A stretch of DNA of 64,000 nucleotides from Periconia sp. R9002 (Eukaryota > Ascomycota > Dothideomycetes > Pleosporales > Periconiaceae), in contig JAMAHW010000040.1 in NCBI GenBank assembly GCA_023627715.1, forward strand, positions 186,001 through 250,000, given 5' to 3'. The notes beneath the pieces were generated by a model. It saw only the letters and a list, made by a program, of their open reading frames with translations. It did no database searches and was not told the origin of the DNA. Shown here piece by piece: positions 33,965-45,122 of this stretch. A program made the position numbers and the translations under genes. Positions within the stretch are counted from its first letter, which is position 1, and each line of letters opens with the position of its first letter.

Positions 33965-34806
33965 AGCTCCGAGTGCGGATGCAAGCTTGCTGTTGTTTGT
34001 AGAGTCGATGCACCTGCCCAGGCTAGGGGTGGTACATGGATGCGGACGGATGGAACTCTACCTGGTGCGTATTCTCGCCGATGACATGTTTGGAAGGGCG
34101 GTAGAATAGCTCAATCGGCGCGTAATTGAAGATTTGCACGAGGGAGATGCGATGGGAGATGAGACGGGAGGAGACGGACAAAATCTTAGAAACTCGTCGG
34201 CAAAAAAGATGACGGAATCGATTGCGCCCTGGCCTACCCTTGACGCACGTGCCGGTATCGCTCTTTGGACATTTCACAACACCTTAAGTACTGCCCTTCT
34301 TCTATAGCAGTTGAATGAGGGGAATTGATTGATTCGATGTACTACAAGCACTTGAAACAATACGATGAAGGCGGTGTCAATTCCGAGTAGGAATCTAAAG
34401 GTGACTCCACGTGACCACTCACCGTCAACACCATGGGCTAGCACTTCCAGGACCATGGAATCAACAGCATTTCGTACCCACCTGTCGTCCATTGTTTTCT
34501 TCGGATTTCAGACGATTACGATACATTATAAGTCAGATGGATCTATGTGGTCTACGATAAAAAAGAGATAAAGCAGACAGTTTCATGGATTCAGGCGATC
34601 AGCATCCCTAACATAGCCACAGCATGTATGACTCTTCACGACCAATTACTCACTCTTCGTCACCTATTGATACACATCCATGTACCATCTCTATATTTCA
34701 CAACGCCCATCCATTGAAATAAGGGGAGGCCCTTTCATTAGAATAGTATGAAGGAGCTCATCACCCTACTCCATCAATACAACACCAGGCCTGAGCGTCA
34801 CCCATA
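33965..34806. other. Divergent promoter region MDL1 / RNA cyclase
   Basis: Between two genes reading outward. No coding sequence recognised; ORFs in the MDL1 5' end continue out of frame only. Confidence 0.5.
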
Positions 34807-36081
34807 ATGCCAAAAACCATCCACCTCTCGGGCACCACGCTCGAAGGCGGCGGCCAACTAATCCGTCTCGCAACCTGTCTCGCATCACTAACCTCGACTC
34901 CTATCCACATCACGTCCATCCGCGGTAACCGGTCAGGCGGTGGCGGTTTGAAATCCCAACATCTTACGTCGATCCAATGGCTGGCGCGCGCAAGCAACGC
35001 ACAGGTCCAAGGCATGGGTCTTAAAAGCAAACAACTCACCTTCACACCCTCCCCTACTCCAACTAACACCTGGGAAACGGAAACGGGCGGCGTAATCACC
35101 ATCAAACAATCTACCCCTGGAAGCGTGACACTCATCCTCCAAGCCATACTTCCATACATCCTCTTCACAACCACAACGCCGATCCGCGTCTGTCTCACAG
35201 GGGGGACCAACGTCTCCAACAGCCCGTCTGTCGACTATATCGAACAGGTCCTGATCCCGATGCTGTCCCTCATCGGCGTCCCAGACATCACCTCGAAGAT
35301 CCATTCCCGCGGGTGGTCACATGGCGGGACGTCCTTGGGCAGCATCACATACACAGTTAAACCCTTCCCTCCCTCCCTATCCCCTAAACTCCCCGCATTC
35401 AATCTCACAGATCGCGGCGACATCACCTCAGTTCACGCAACCATAATCGCACCTTCAACATACGAATCCACACTGACAACGCATCTCACTACGGTCCTTA
35501 CCTCCCCTTCCTTCCAAACTTCCCTCTCCCCAACTTCACACACTACCCCAGAGATCGGAATCACAACATCCTTCACACCCTCCCACCACCCCAAACGCAT
35601 CTACCTCCTCCTTGTCGCCACGACCTCGACCGGCATCAAGCTCGGGCACGACTGGCTTTACGATCGCCGCATCGACACTATTTCCCCCATCTCCAGTATA
35701 GTAGAAAGTCTAGTAGCGAAAGTCGTGCAGGGTTTATTGAAGGAAGTCAACCACGGCGGGTGCGTGGACGAGTGGATGAGGGACCAGATTGTAGTCTTCC
35801 AGGCGCTGGCGGGGGGTGTTTGCGGGGTGGACGGGGGGAGGAAAGCAGCGAAGAAGAAGAACGGAACAGACGGGGAGGGAGAAGATGAAAAGGAGGGAGT
35901 GATGGTGGAACCCAGTCTACATGCTCGCACGGCTATGTGGGTTGCAGAGGAAATCCTGGGAGTGCAGTTCGATGCGGAGCGCGGGACTTGTGTCGGCGTT
36001 GGATACGCTGGAGAAGAAACGAGTGAGAGTGAAACTATCGATACCTCGCTCGCGCAGGATATGGCGCGTGTAGAGCTATAG
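34807..36081 (+). CDS. RNA 3'-terminal phosphate cyclase (RtcA-type)
   Basis: Converts RNA 3'-phosphate ends to 2',3'-cyclic phosphate with ATP through a covalent enzyme-AMP. Single exon, 424 aa, ATG 34807. N-terminal landmark EGGGQLIRLA near residue 14 and HITSIRGNRSGGGLK-like segment (one extra Gly here), then QHLTSIQW. The family's catalytic His maps by alignment to His372 in EPSLHARTA. CVDEWMRDQIVVFQALA is the conserved helix before it. This His separates true cyclases from the ribosome-biogenesis paralogue Rcl1, so a cyclase is favoured. A Lys/Glu-rich insertion of about 25 residues (GRKAAKKKNGTDGEGEDEKE) sits just before the catalytic segment. The codon choice is C-rich in the third position. 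Confidence 0.88.
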   Translation: MPKTIHLSGTTLEGGGQLIRLATCLASLTSTPIHITSIRGNRSGGGGLKSQHLTSIQWLARASNAQVQGMGLKSKQLTFTPSPTPTNTWETETGGVITIKQSTPGSVTLILQAILPYILFTTTTPIRVCLTGGTNVSNSPSVDYIEQVLIPMLSLIGVPDITSKIHSRGWSHGGTSLGSITYTVKPFPPSLSPKLPAFNLTDRGDITSVHATIIAPSTYESTLTTHLTTVLTSPSFQTSLSPTSHTTPEIGITTSFTPSHHPKRIYLLLVATTSTGIKLGHDWLYDRRIDTISPISSIVESLVAKVVQGLLKEVNHGGCVDEWMRDQIVVFQALAGGVCGVDGGRKAAKKKNGTDGEGEDEKEGVMVEPSLHARTAMWVAEEILGVQFDAERGTCVGVGYAGEETSESETIDTSLAQDMARVEL

Positions 36082-37614
36082 ACATGAGTTGCGCACACAC
36101 ACCCGACTTATACCGAGATGCTTCGTATCCAACTCTTTCCTTGTTTCTTTCGTCGAGCCAATCGCGTTGGTTCTCTCAGATTACTAATCCGATTCCACTT
36201 CGGTCCGAGAGCGGTTCTTTCGTTCTCGGAGTGGAGTGGTTCATCTGATAAGTTGTGGAACCGTCGGGTACAAATACCTCCTATGGAACATGTATATTAT
36301 ATATAGTATGGAGGATGTAGGCAGAATCAAAGGAAGTGCTCTTGTGTGGGTGCGGCGTTGCACATTGGTAAGTGGGGCCGCGCTTTTCTTCTTGTTTGCT
36401 TCGTTTTTTCCTCGGGGAGTGGACTCATCGATCACGACACATAAATGTCGAAATGGATCCAGTCATGGGATCAGATAAGAAGAAGCTAGATCTCCGTGCG
36501 GAACCATGGTTATGGGTTATCAGATGGCGTGCGCCGAAAAGAGCAAGGGAAGAAAGAAAAAAAGTTTGTGGATGGAGCTGGGTCCCATGTGCCGTTTTGG
36601 ATATGCCGTCCGGATAGTGGGATGAGGTAAGTAGTGTAAGTACACATACATGGGATACGTTTAGTAAGGGATTGGTTATCAGATGATGAGAAATGAGATG
36701 GGAAAGGAACGGAAAAATGGGGAACAAGGTTCATCACCAAGAATCAAAGGGAGACCGGGTCGGCTTGGTTCCGCGGTAAGTAAGGAAAAGTAATGGCTTG
36801 GACTTCTCTTCGTCATCGGCCACGGCCACCGCCGCATCGCACCGAACCGCACCGAAGTGTTACTGTACATGTATGATGAGATTATACACTGTGCCGTACA
36901 AGTAATCGATCGTCGACCTGTTTGTCGTCGTTTGGCCTTTCTGACACATTCGACCTGCATATTTACGCAATTCGCAGGCCCCATTCTTTTTTCTTCGGCT
37001 GCCTCCCGTCGTCGTCGTTCTTCTTTTCTTCCCTTCCTTCTCCACTCTTCACCACATTGCCACCCCCCCTTCAACATTCGTGCCTGACTACCTACTGTAC
37101 TCTCACCACCACAGTCCGTCACCACCCCCAGCCTTCCATTGTCCTGTCCTCTCTCTTCCATCCGTCCACGGTGTATTCGCCGTCATCGGCCAGCCTGCGC
37201 GCGTGTGGGCGGCGCCTTTTGCCCCCGGCCACTCCCAAAGGTAAGCTCGGCCAATCACAGGCTCCCATGGCTGCCTTCCATCACCCCACCATCAGATAAC
37301 GACAGCATGGGAATTGGCAACACACTCCATCAGATAAAACTACCTTTCACAAAATCCTACCCATCTTTGACGCTTACACAATCACGCTTCCATCTCCCGA
37401 CTACACCAGCCAGCAATATCGAATTGATTTCCTTCCCGTCGGCGTTTCTGATTTTTTCCCCTTCTACCATTCACCAGTTCCACGGACCAGCTGCTAATCA
37501 TGACCGTCGCTACAAGTACTAGGCTTTGTCTCCCACCGCCTCTTCTTTCTTCCTTCCCCACCACCACTTCCACATCCACCCTCGTCTTTGCCATCAACCC
37601 TCCATCGCCGCTCC
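36082..37614. other. Intergenic, long leader of the reductase gene
   Basis: 3' flank of the cyclase and a long pyrimidine-rich region (about 36960-37610) upstream of the reductase, like the CT-rich promoters/5'UTRs of well-expressed fungal genes. No gene seen. Confidence 0.5.
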
Positions 37615-39682
37615 ATGGCTACGACACCTCCCCCTCCTTCGAAAATGTCTCATACGATTCCCACCACGGCCACGTCGCATCCCAATGACCCTATCCCCAA
37701 AGAGCCCACCGCCGTTCCTGAGCTCACCCTGCAACCACCATCTGCCCCCTCATCGCATCCTGAAAACGAGCAGACGTCGCCCCAGTCTTCGATCGAATCC
37801 AGCACATGGACCGCCAACCACAGCAACAGCACGAGCACGAGCACGAGCGACGATTCGGAAGCGCCATTGACTCCCAACACTGAGCCCGAGCGTCAGATGG
37901 ACGAAATCGTCGACAAGCTGCAGGCTCTCCCCACCGCCTCCGTCAATTTCAATGAGCAGCAGCAGCCCCAGACGCGTCGTCGTCGAGCCTCCACTACCCT
38001 CATCTCCGACAGTCCCTCCGATATTCGTCGCATTCTGGGCGATGGCGAGTCGGCTACAAAACTCATCAGCCAATGCTGCGGCGGCGGCTGCTGTCTGCTC
38101 AAGACATTGGCTCCCGACACTTCATCGCCCGACTTCGTGCCCGTCGTCATTCCCGACAACCGCGCGTTTGCCAGCTTGAACCTACGTCTAGGCCCCTTAA
38201 CCCTCGACAGCGAGCTCACCGACACCACCCCATTGCCTCCGGTCAATGTGTCCTTCGAACCCGTTCCTACCTCCGAACCGAAACATCTTTCTACTGTGCA
38301 CAAGGAACCGCCCAAATTCGTGAAGCCTCATCCTCCCTATGATGTCTACTCGGCGCCCCTATACCACGCCCGCGAATTGACCAAGCCCGGCGCCGAGAAG
38401 CGCACATTCCATTTCGATCTCGACGTCACCGACTACCCAGATGAAGGAGGTGTCGATTTCAAGGTTGGCGGCGCCATTGGCATTTGCCCGCCCAATTCGC
38501 AGGAGATTGTCGACGAGGTTTTTGACGTTCTCTGCATTCCCAAGTTCGTCCGCGACAAACCTGTCACTCTTAAGACCAACACTGGCCGCTGGCCCACAAT
38601 CTGGGGGGATGACAAGCCCCGCGAACTCATCACGACGCGACGAGAGCTATTGACCTGGTGTGTAGACCTGCAATCGTTCCCGCCCACCAAAAACCTCCTT
38701 CGCGTCATGGCCGAGCACGCCGACGCGCCCAACGAGAAGAAAATTCTCACGTACCTCTGCTCCGCCCAAGGGCAGGCTGCTTTCTGTGACCTCCGCACCT
38801 CCTCCCACCTTACCGTGGCCCAGCTTCTCAGTGCATTCCCGTCCTCCAAGCCCCCTCTGCCAGCTCTGCTCTCCGTCCTCCAACAGCTCATGCCCCGCTT
38901 TTACTCGCTCTCCAACGACCCGCACATCTCATCGGCGCGTCCTGGCCTTCCAGGAAACCGCCGTCTCATCGAGATGGCTGTCACTGTCCACGAAACGCCC
39001 GATTGGCACGAGGAAGGAAGTACGCGCAGGGGAGTCGGCAGCGGATTCATGGAACGCATGGCTCTGCGATACATCGAGGCAGAGAAGCAAGGCATCGATC
39101 CTAGTGTGCTGGACCTCAGAATCCCCATGTTCCGCGGCCTCATGGCTAACCCACTGTCCCGCCAGTTTGGTGGAGACGGACCGATGGTTCTCATTGGTGC
39201 CGGCGTGGGCATGGCTCCTTTCCGCGGGTTTATCCTCAATCGCCTCAAGAATGCAAACTGCGCCAACAAGATCTGGCTCATCCAGGGCGTGCGCGATGCC
39301 ATGGTCGACGAACTGTACTCGGGTGAGCTCGGCGACCACGAGCGTGAAATCAAAAAGGTAGTGCAGAGCCGCAAGGTCCGTATGAGCGGCCAAACAGAAG
39401 CCAAGTACGTCCAGGACGAAGTGCGGCTGCAGGCTGATATCGTCTGGTTCGTCAGCAACGCTCTAGATGGTCGAATCTTTGTCTGCGGAAGCAGCAAGGG
39501 CATGGGCGAGGGTGTCGAGGAGGCTCTCATTGATGTAGCCATGCAGAAAGGCGGCATCGACAGGGAGCAGGCTAAAGAGTTCTGGGCCACCAAGAAGCAG
39601 GACGGCCAGTATATTGCTGTGAGTATACATTATCACTCTATTGGTGATTCCGCGCTGACAACCATTCCAGGAAACTTGGTAA
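37615..39682 (+). CDS. FAD/NADPH oxidoreductase of the CPR/sulfite-reductase type, no FMN domain
   Basis: Exons 37615..39618 and 39671..39682 give 671 aa; the 12-nt last exon adds ETW, so the protein ends YIAETW, the aromatic C-terminus that stacks on FAD in this fold. ATG 37615 is the first ATG; another at 37645 is possible. Residues 1-220 are low-complexity (Ser/Thr/Pro) with a conserved-looking CCGGGCCLL. From about 235 the ferredoxin-NADP reductase module begins: FAD-binding RFYSLSND (Arg428-x-Tyr430-Ser431), NADPH-binding GAGVGMAPFRGFI (from about 528) and CGSSKGMGEGV (from about 624). The flavodoxin-like FMN domain of cytochrome P450 reductase is absent, so electrons must pass to a separate carrier. 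Physiological partner unknown. Confidence 0.88.
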
Positions 39683-42017
39683 AAATCCACTAGCCGTTCA
39701 AGCATGACACATGATACGAAATTGCACTCCACGAACGAACGACCGAACCGAAAACCAAACCACGCACGCTTGTATATAACGCACGCATTCTTACACGTCA
39801 TCACCAACATTATGTCTCCGCTGGGCCTTCCTCTAACTGACCTCTGTATTCTGATTGGAAAAATCTATATCATCGCGCAATACCCTATCTTTTTCTCTTC
39901 CAATCTTGTCTTTGTTATTCATATTTTTCATGGTTTTTTCCCATCCATGTTTGGGTCGGCGGAGTTTTGAAATTTGATTTTTCTTTCTCGGTTTTCGTTT
40001 GTGCCGTGCAAGGCAAATACGCACATGTCCTTTTTTTGGTTGGCTATCTGCTTTATTTGTTTGGGCAATGAAGTGAAGGAATGTAAGCAAAGCTGGGCAA
40101 AAAAACAAAAAGCTTATAGAGTTAGTACCAGGGCACACGCCCCTATTTTTACGTATCTATTGATCATCATTATCTATTTATTTGCCGGTCTATGGTTTGT
40201 GTGCAACGAATCAGGATGCTGATTCTTGGACGTTTGTTGACGTGCAGGAAAGATGAGGGAAGGGTAGGCGTTGAGAACCGGCAAAACTATTTCCCCCGCA
40301 GTGCAATGCGGCGCAGCGCATCGGAAACATGTCGACTGCTCGCTCGTACCTTTCCCAACATGACCTATCATAATCTTCCATCGCGCGGTGTAGGAAGCAG
40401 GTTTCCGCCCCGCTGGGCTCAACGTCATCAAGGGCTTTTGTTGATGTCCGTTTATGGCTAACGAGCTCGGCAGTAGGGAAACGGGTGAGCCTGGGCAGGG
40501 CCGGCTGGATGCCTGGGGGATTGGAAGGGGGGAGGGGAGTCCGGGGTGGGTGGGTGGTGGAGGAGGTGGAATATCTTGCTATGTTCAAATCTCTATGGGA
40601 AGAAGAGAGGAGTGTCGACCGAGATGGTTATGATGGCTGGTTATGACTGACGAACTGTGCAGGACAGTGGTGTTGTGGAAAAACGGCCGGTCAGGGCCGG
40701 CTGGCTGGATGCCTGGAGTTTTTAACTTATGAGCGACTGACCGATCAAACGAACGAACGAATAAACGAAGGAAGCAGTTCCCAATCACCAAGGCTAACCA
40801 CACACGAAGACCTGTTCGTTCCTGGCAGAATTGAACAGAGAATGATTCATTAAGCAGGTGATTGATAAGGAATCCTAACAGGACAAACATGCTGCTCCGC
40901 TCCGAACCGCACCGCACCGCATATCGATGCATTGCATTTCCTTCCAAAGCGAGGCGCGTTGTGACAATACACGTTGTGAGTGTGGGCTGATTCCACGCGT
41001 TCGGTTTTTTTCCATTCCTGGTTTGGCCTTGATTGCTCCAGGCCTTCTTTCCAACCCTCTCCTTCACTACGTTCCAGAAGAAGGAAAATATAAAAAATAA
41101 AAAAAAGAAGGGAGGATGGCCAACGAACCGTTTTCGAGTCCGAGCGAGCGAGGGTTCGTCGTCATCTGAGTCATGATGTGATGGAGGATGATGCTGTGGA
41201 TGGGTAGGTACGTAGCGATCCCGCCACTCAATTTGTAACCAGACAGGCAGGACACCATCATCACCCACATGGGCGTCTCAGGTTCTGCCAATGCCCGGTC
41301 GTTAGCGTACTCAGGCTGTGCACTGATGGGGCTGCACGCCGTCAATGCACGATTGCGAGTACGAGGACGGGACGGAGACTTCGAAATCTTGGAGTATTGC
41401 ACTGCCCTTTTTCGCCATGGCGTCAGGCTGTGAAGAGAGTCTTCGGAAGGTGCACTTGGAACGTTCTAAGATATCCAACTACGCGGTGTACAGTGACAGC
41501 AATAGGGGTGGATGGATGTTCGCGGCCACGTGTGGGAGAAGCAACGGATCGTTGTGCTATTGGCCACGAGGCTGCGGTTCCGAGATTCGAGAATACCCAA
41601 AAACAAGGATCCCGCCCCTCGAAATCACTTGGCACATTGGGGGCCTTATTTCCTTCCACTCCGCTAAACTATATCCGGACCCTACAATCTTACCTCGAGC
41701 GTTTAGGAGCCTGGCGGAAGGAGGGAAAATACACACGGAAAACATGTCCAACTCGCTCGCTCGCGCGGATCAAAATAGCAGCAGGGATCTGCTATCGTGC
41801 TTTTGGGGGCCTTTTTGCACTGCAGACTCAAACAAAAAGGCCCGCTCCCGCCATCGCGCGCCGCTGCACGAGTTGCGACCCTTTACCACCGCCGCGTGCC
41901 TGCATCCCGCTTGACGCCCTGTCCGCCTCAGCACACCTGAGCATAATTCAACCACCAAGTCTAAAGGAAATATATCGTTTTGCTTGCAACCACACTTGCT
42001 AGCAATCTTCGCCCGTC
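39683..42017. other. Long intergenic region
   Basis: 3' flank of the reductase and promoter of the Mid2-like gene. ORFs up to 227 codons lack domains and splice structure. A 20-bp word GGGCCGGCTGGATGCCTGG recurs in slightly longer form about 200 bp apart (40497 and 40694). Confidence 0.45.
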
Positions 42018-43232
42018 ATGCTCCGAAAGGCTGTCCTGGCAGCCGCGCTCCTCTGCGCAGAATTCGCCCTCGCCGAATACGATCAATTCTACTTCCCCGG
42101 CAACGGCACAAACGGCCGGTGTAAGGATGCTGGCAATGGATGCGACTTGCCAAACGTTTGCGCCCACGAACAACTCACAGATACCCACTACTGCTGCCAG
42201 ACGGGCTCCAAGGATTCCGTGTGCTGGATCAACTCGCAAAACTGCAGGGGTGAGGATAAGAAGCCTGCCACAGGTCAAGTGGGATGTCCGACCAACGCAT
42301 CTCCCAACGGATACTGCTGCCGGTCTGATAGGTAATGATTTCCCCTCAAGCTAAAAATGTACGGTATTTGCATTCAAAGGACGGCAATGCTAACAGCAGC
42401 CACAGAGAAAAATGCACCCAACGAAGTGGTACGCTCTACCCTCCCCTACTCCACCTTGAACCCGAAGATCAACTTACAACTCCATTCCCCTCCCATGCGA
42501 AGCAAACTAACCCTCCATTCAGGCCAAATCAACATCTGCTGGGCCGTACCACAAAATCCCATCGCCAACGTAGACGGAGACCTAGTAATGAAACGCTACT
42601 CATCTCTCCTGTCCGCCTCACCCTCAGCCAGCACCCTCACCGTCGCACTCTCCGCCCTCCTCTCGACCTCCTCCTCCGTCCCCGCCACATCATCCACCCC
42701 TTCCCCATCCTCTTCAGCCTCCTCTTCCTCCTCCTCATCAGCGTCCTCCACCCCATCAACCTCCCCCTCCTCTTCCCCCACCTCCTCTCCTGCACCCTCC
42801 TCCATCTCCGGCGGCGCAATCGGCGGCATAGTCGTAGGCGCCATAGCGGGCGTCGCAGCCCTCGGAGGCGGCATCTTCCTGCTCCTACGCCGCCGCCGCA
42901 ACAAGTCCGCCTCCACCGCTGCCGCCGCCCACGACCCCTCCTCCTCCGCCGCTCCGGGACAAGCCCACACCGCCGAAATGGACGGCGTCAGCTTCGTCGG
43001 AAACCCTTACCTCAACAACGGCCACGCCTACTCGGCCGTCGCGCAGAATCCCCCCGGCACGAGCCCCAACGAGAGTGCAAAGTATGCGTATCACGCGGAG
43101 GCGAATGGTGGGGATGGGAGGTGGACGCAGCCTGTGGAGATGCCTGCGCAGGTCGCGCAGGAGTTGGATGGTGGGTGGAAGGATAATGGGAGTGCGCCGG
43201 GTTCGAGGGGTGGGGCGCCTTCGGTGAAGTAG
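42018..43232 (+). CDS. Mid2-like single-pass surface protein, Cys-rich ectodomain
   Basis: Type I membrane protein. Exons 42018..42331, 42406..42428 (23-nt micro-exon) and 42523..43232 give 348 aa with all phases matching. Signal peptide of about 19 residues (ends EFALA), an ectodomain with many Cys (CKDAGNGCDLPNVC, HYCCQTG, GYCCRSD, EKCTQRSG, INICW), a Ser/Thr/Pro stretch (about 150-215) likely O-mannosylated, a glycine-rich TM helix (GGAIGGIVVGAIAGVAALGG) and a basic stop-transfer RRRRNK, then a 110-residue cytosolic tail. This architecture matches fungal wall-stress sensors such as Mid2/WSC and many sensor-like proteins with unknown partners. The micro-exon supplies one of the Cys (EKC). 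Confidence 0.78.
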
Positions 43233-43874
43233 GGGGACGTGGGATTGTAGGGCGTGGGGTTGTGGTGGAAGGGAATTAATGTAATTCTGGGAAAGAAGAG
43301 GGAGGATGAGGATGGATCCCAGTCAAACAAAAGAAGAGAGAAGGAAGGATTTCGTGACATTTTGTTGCAATCCCCCTTTCCCCTTGGTGGGGTTTTTATC
43401 TGTCTTAGCTACTACACACGTCCATATTCGGTATTTTTTGACCAACTTTTCTGCATAGCGAAGGGAAAGAGGGAGTTTTTTTTTCTATCTATATACCTTT
43501 TTTTCCAAATCTTTTGTACATTATGTACGCAAGTTACGTTAAATAAACCCTCTTCAATGTTAGTTTTATACATGTATAACTATGCACATACTGATCTACA
43601 CCAATTCAATCAATTGCGAAGAGGGGGGAAACAGTTTAGATAACTTACATACATGATGATAGTTTGGAGGAGGTGTCAAACAAAGTGTGCGATTGATGGG
43701 TGGGTGGGATGTGCAATGGGGGTGCTAATCTTCCTTTATATTCCAATTTTTTTTCCCTTTCATTTGAAATTGTTCAAGTTCTTTATAAAACCCCATAGTC
43801 GAATAACAAAATCCCTGGAAAACCCCCCTCCACGCCATCGCTATAAAACCAAACAAACAACCACCCTCCCTCCC
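43233..43874. other. Intergenic between convergent genes
   Basis: 3' flanks of the Mid2-like gene (plus) and the DUF7703 gene (minus). T-rich around 43480-43520. No gene seen. Confidence 0.5.
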
Positions 43875-45122
43875 CTAGTCCACCCTCCCCGTCGCCCCCT
43901 CCTTCGTAACAAAACTCAACCCCGCACCCCTACCCACACTCCCCTCCTCCTCTTCCACCCCCTCACTCACCCCTATCCTTTCCCTCCTCCCCGCCTTCGT
44001 CAACGTAACCAACCGATTCAGAATCGAAAACTCAATCCGCAACTTGACCCCATACACCGCGGGTTTCATATTCCCCTGCAAATACCACATTTCCGCGTAC
44101 ACGATGCCCAGCAGCACCGCGTCGAGGACGATGATCATGACGTTGGTCGCGATGAGGTGGTGCAGGAGTTGGGTGAAGCGGCGGGTGTAGGTGTCGACTG
44201 CGGTTGTGGTTGTGGAGGAGTTGAGGGTAGGGGTGTGGTGGTGGTGGTGGTGGTGGTTGGAGGAGGTGTGCGAGGGGAGGGGGGATGAGGAAGAGGTGAG
44301 GCGGAGGTTCTTGTGCGTGTACCAGATGTACAGGAGTGCCATGATGGTTTCTTGGATTGGCCAGGTCGCGTTTTCGAGTTTGGACCAGATGTTGTAGAAG
44401 GGGACGAGGGCGTGGCCTGAGGGGGTGGGTTGTTGCTGTGAGGAGTGTGTTAGGGGTGGTGGGTTTTTGGAGAGGGGTGGATGGTTGTTGGTGGTGAGGT
44501 GGGGAGAGAGGAAGGGAGGGAGGGAGGGGGGACTCACCGACATAGGTCCGATTACCATGCTCGGGATGGAAATGAAGATGGTTGTGAAGATGATCATGTA
44601 CAGCACCCAGCGTAGGTATTTGGTGTTTGGCATTATGAGATGGAGTCGTGACCACTTGTAGATATTAGTAAAGCGTTCGAACAGTGGGGTGTGGTACTTG
44701 GATTCGAAAACGTACCATCACGACGGAAAACGCCATCGTCATGATCCACCAGGTGATGTATATCAGCGGTATCCCCACCCGCGTGTCCTTAATGACCTGG
44801 AAATCCGCGAGCAGGATCGCCAGCGGATGCAGGAAGATTCCCCATGAACACACCACGCAGCTCCAGAAGTACACGCCTAAACGAACAATCGGAAAATGGT
44901 AAGCGCAATGCGTCTCGTGTGTGTGGGACTGTTTTTTTCGAAGGAAGGATTTTTTGTGGGGGTGGGGACATGTTGTAGGTATGTACCTTTGCGGCGCTTG
45001 AACAGGTAGAAGAACCGCAGGTTCAGCTCGATGGAGGTGTACCACGCGATCCCGGAAAACGCTGCCATGGTCATGGACATGGGCAGGTTCTTTTTGATAT
45101 CCGGGATGTCGAACTTGACCAT
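43875..45122 (-). CDS. DUF7703 integral membrane protein
   Basis: Fungal multi-pass membrane protein of unknown function. Exons 45122..44987, 44876..44716, 44654..44538, 44435..43875 give 324 aa; introns show branch sites such as ACTAAT before the acceptor. About seven TM segments: residues 15-35, VYFWSCVVCSWGIFLHPLAILL, PLIYITWWIMTMAFSVVM, WVLYMIIFTTIFISIPSMVI, ENATWPIQETIMALLYIWYT, and NVMIIVLDAVLLGIVYAEM. Order and motifs such as YTSIELN, YFWS and WSRLHLI match my memory of DUF7703. A low-complexity insertion with seven His (SNHHHHHHHTP) lies in the loop before the sixth helix. Conserved in many filamentous ascomycetes; no partner indicated by the neighbours. Confidence 0.78.

Noticed and set aside
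41345..42002. Two overlapping ORFs of about 190-200 codons
   Set aside because: They lie in the promoter side of the Mid2-like gene, overlap in different frames, and show no protein-like conservation.
42596..42970. 124-codon acidic ORF on the minus strand
   Set aside because: Antisense of the Ser-rich and TM part of the Mid2-like gene; low-complexity artefact.
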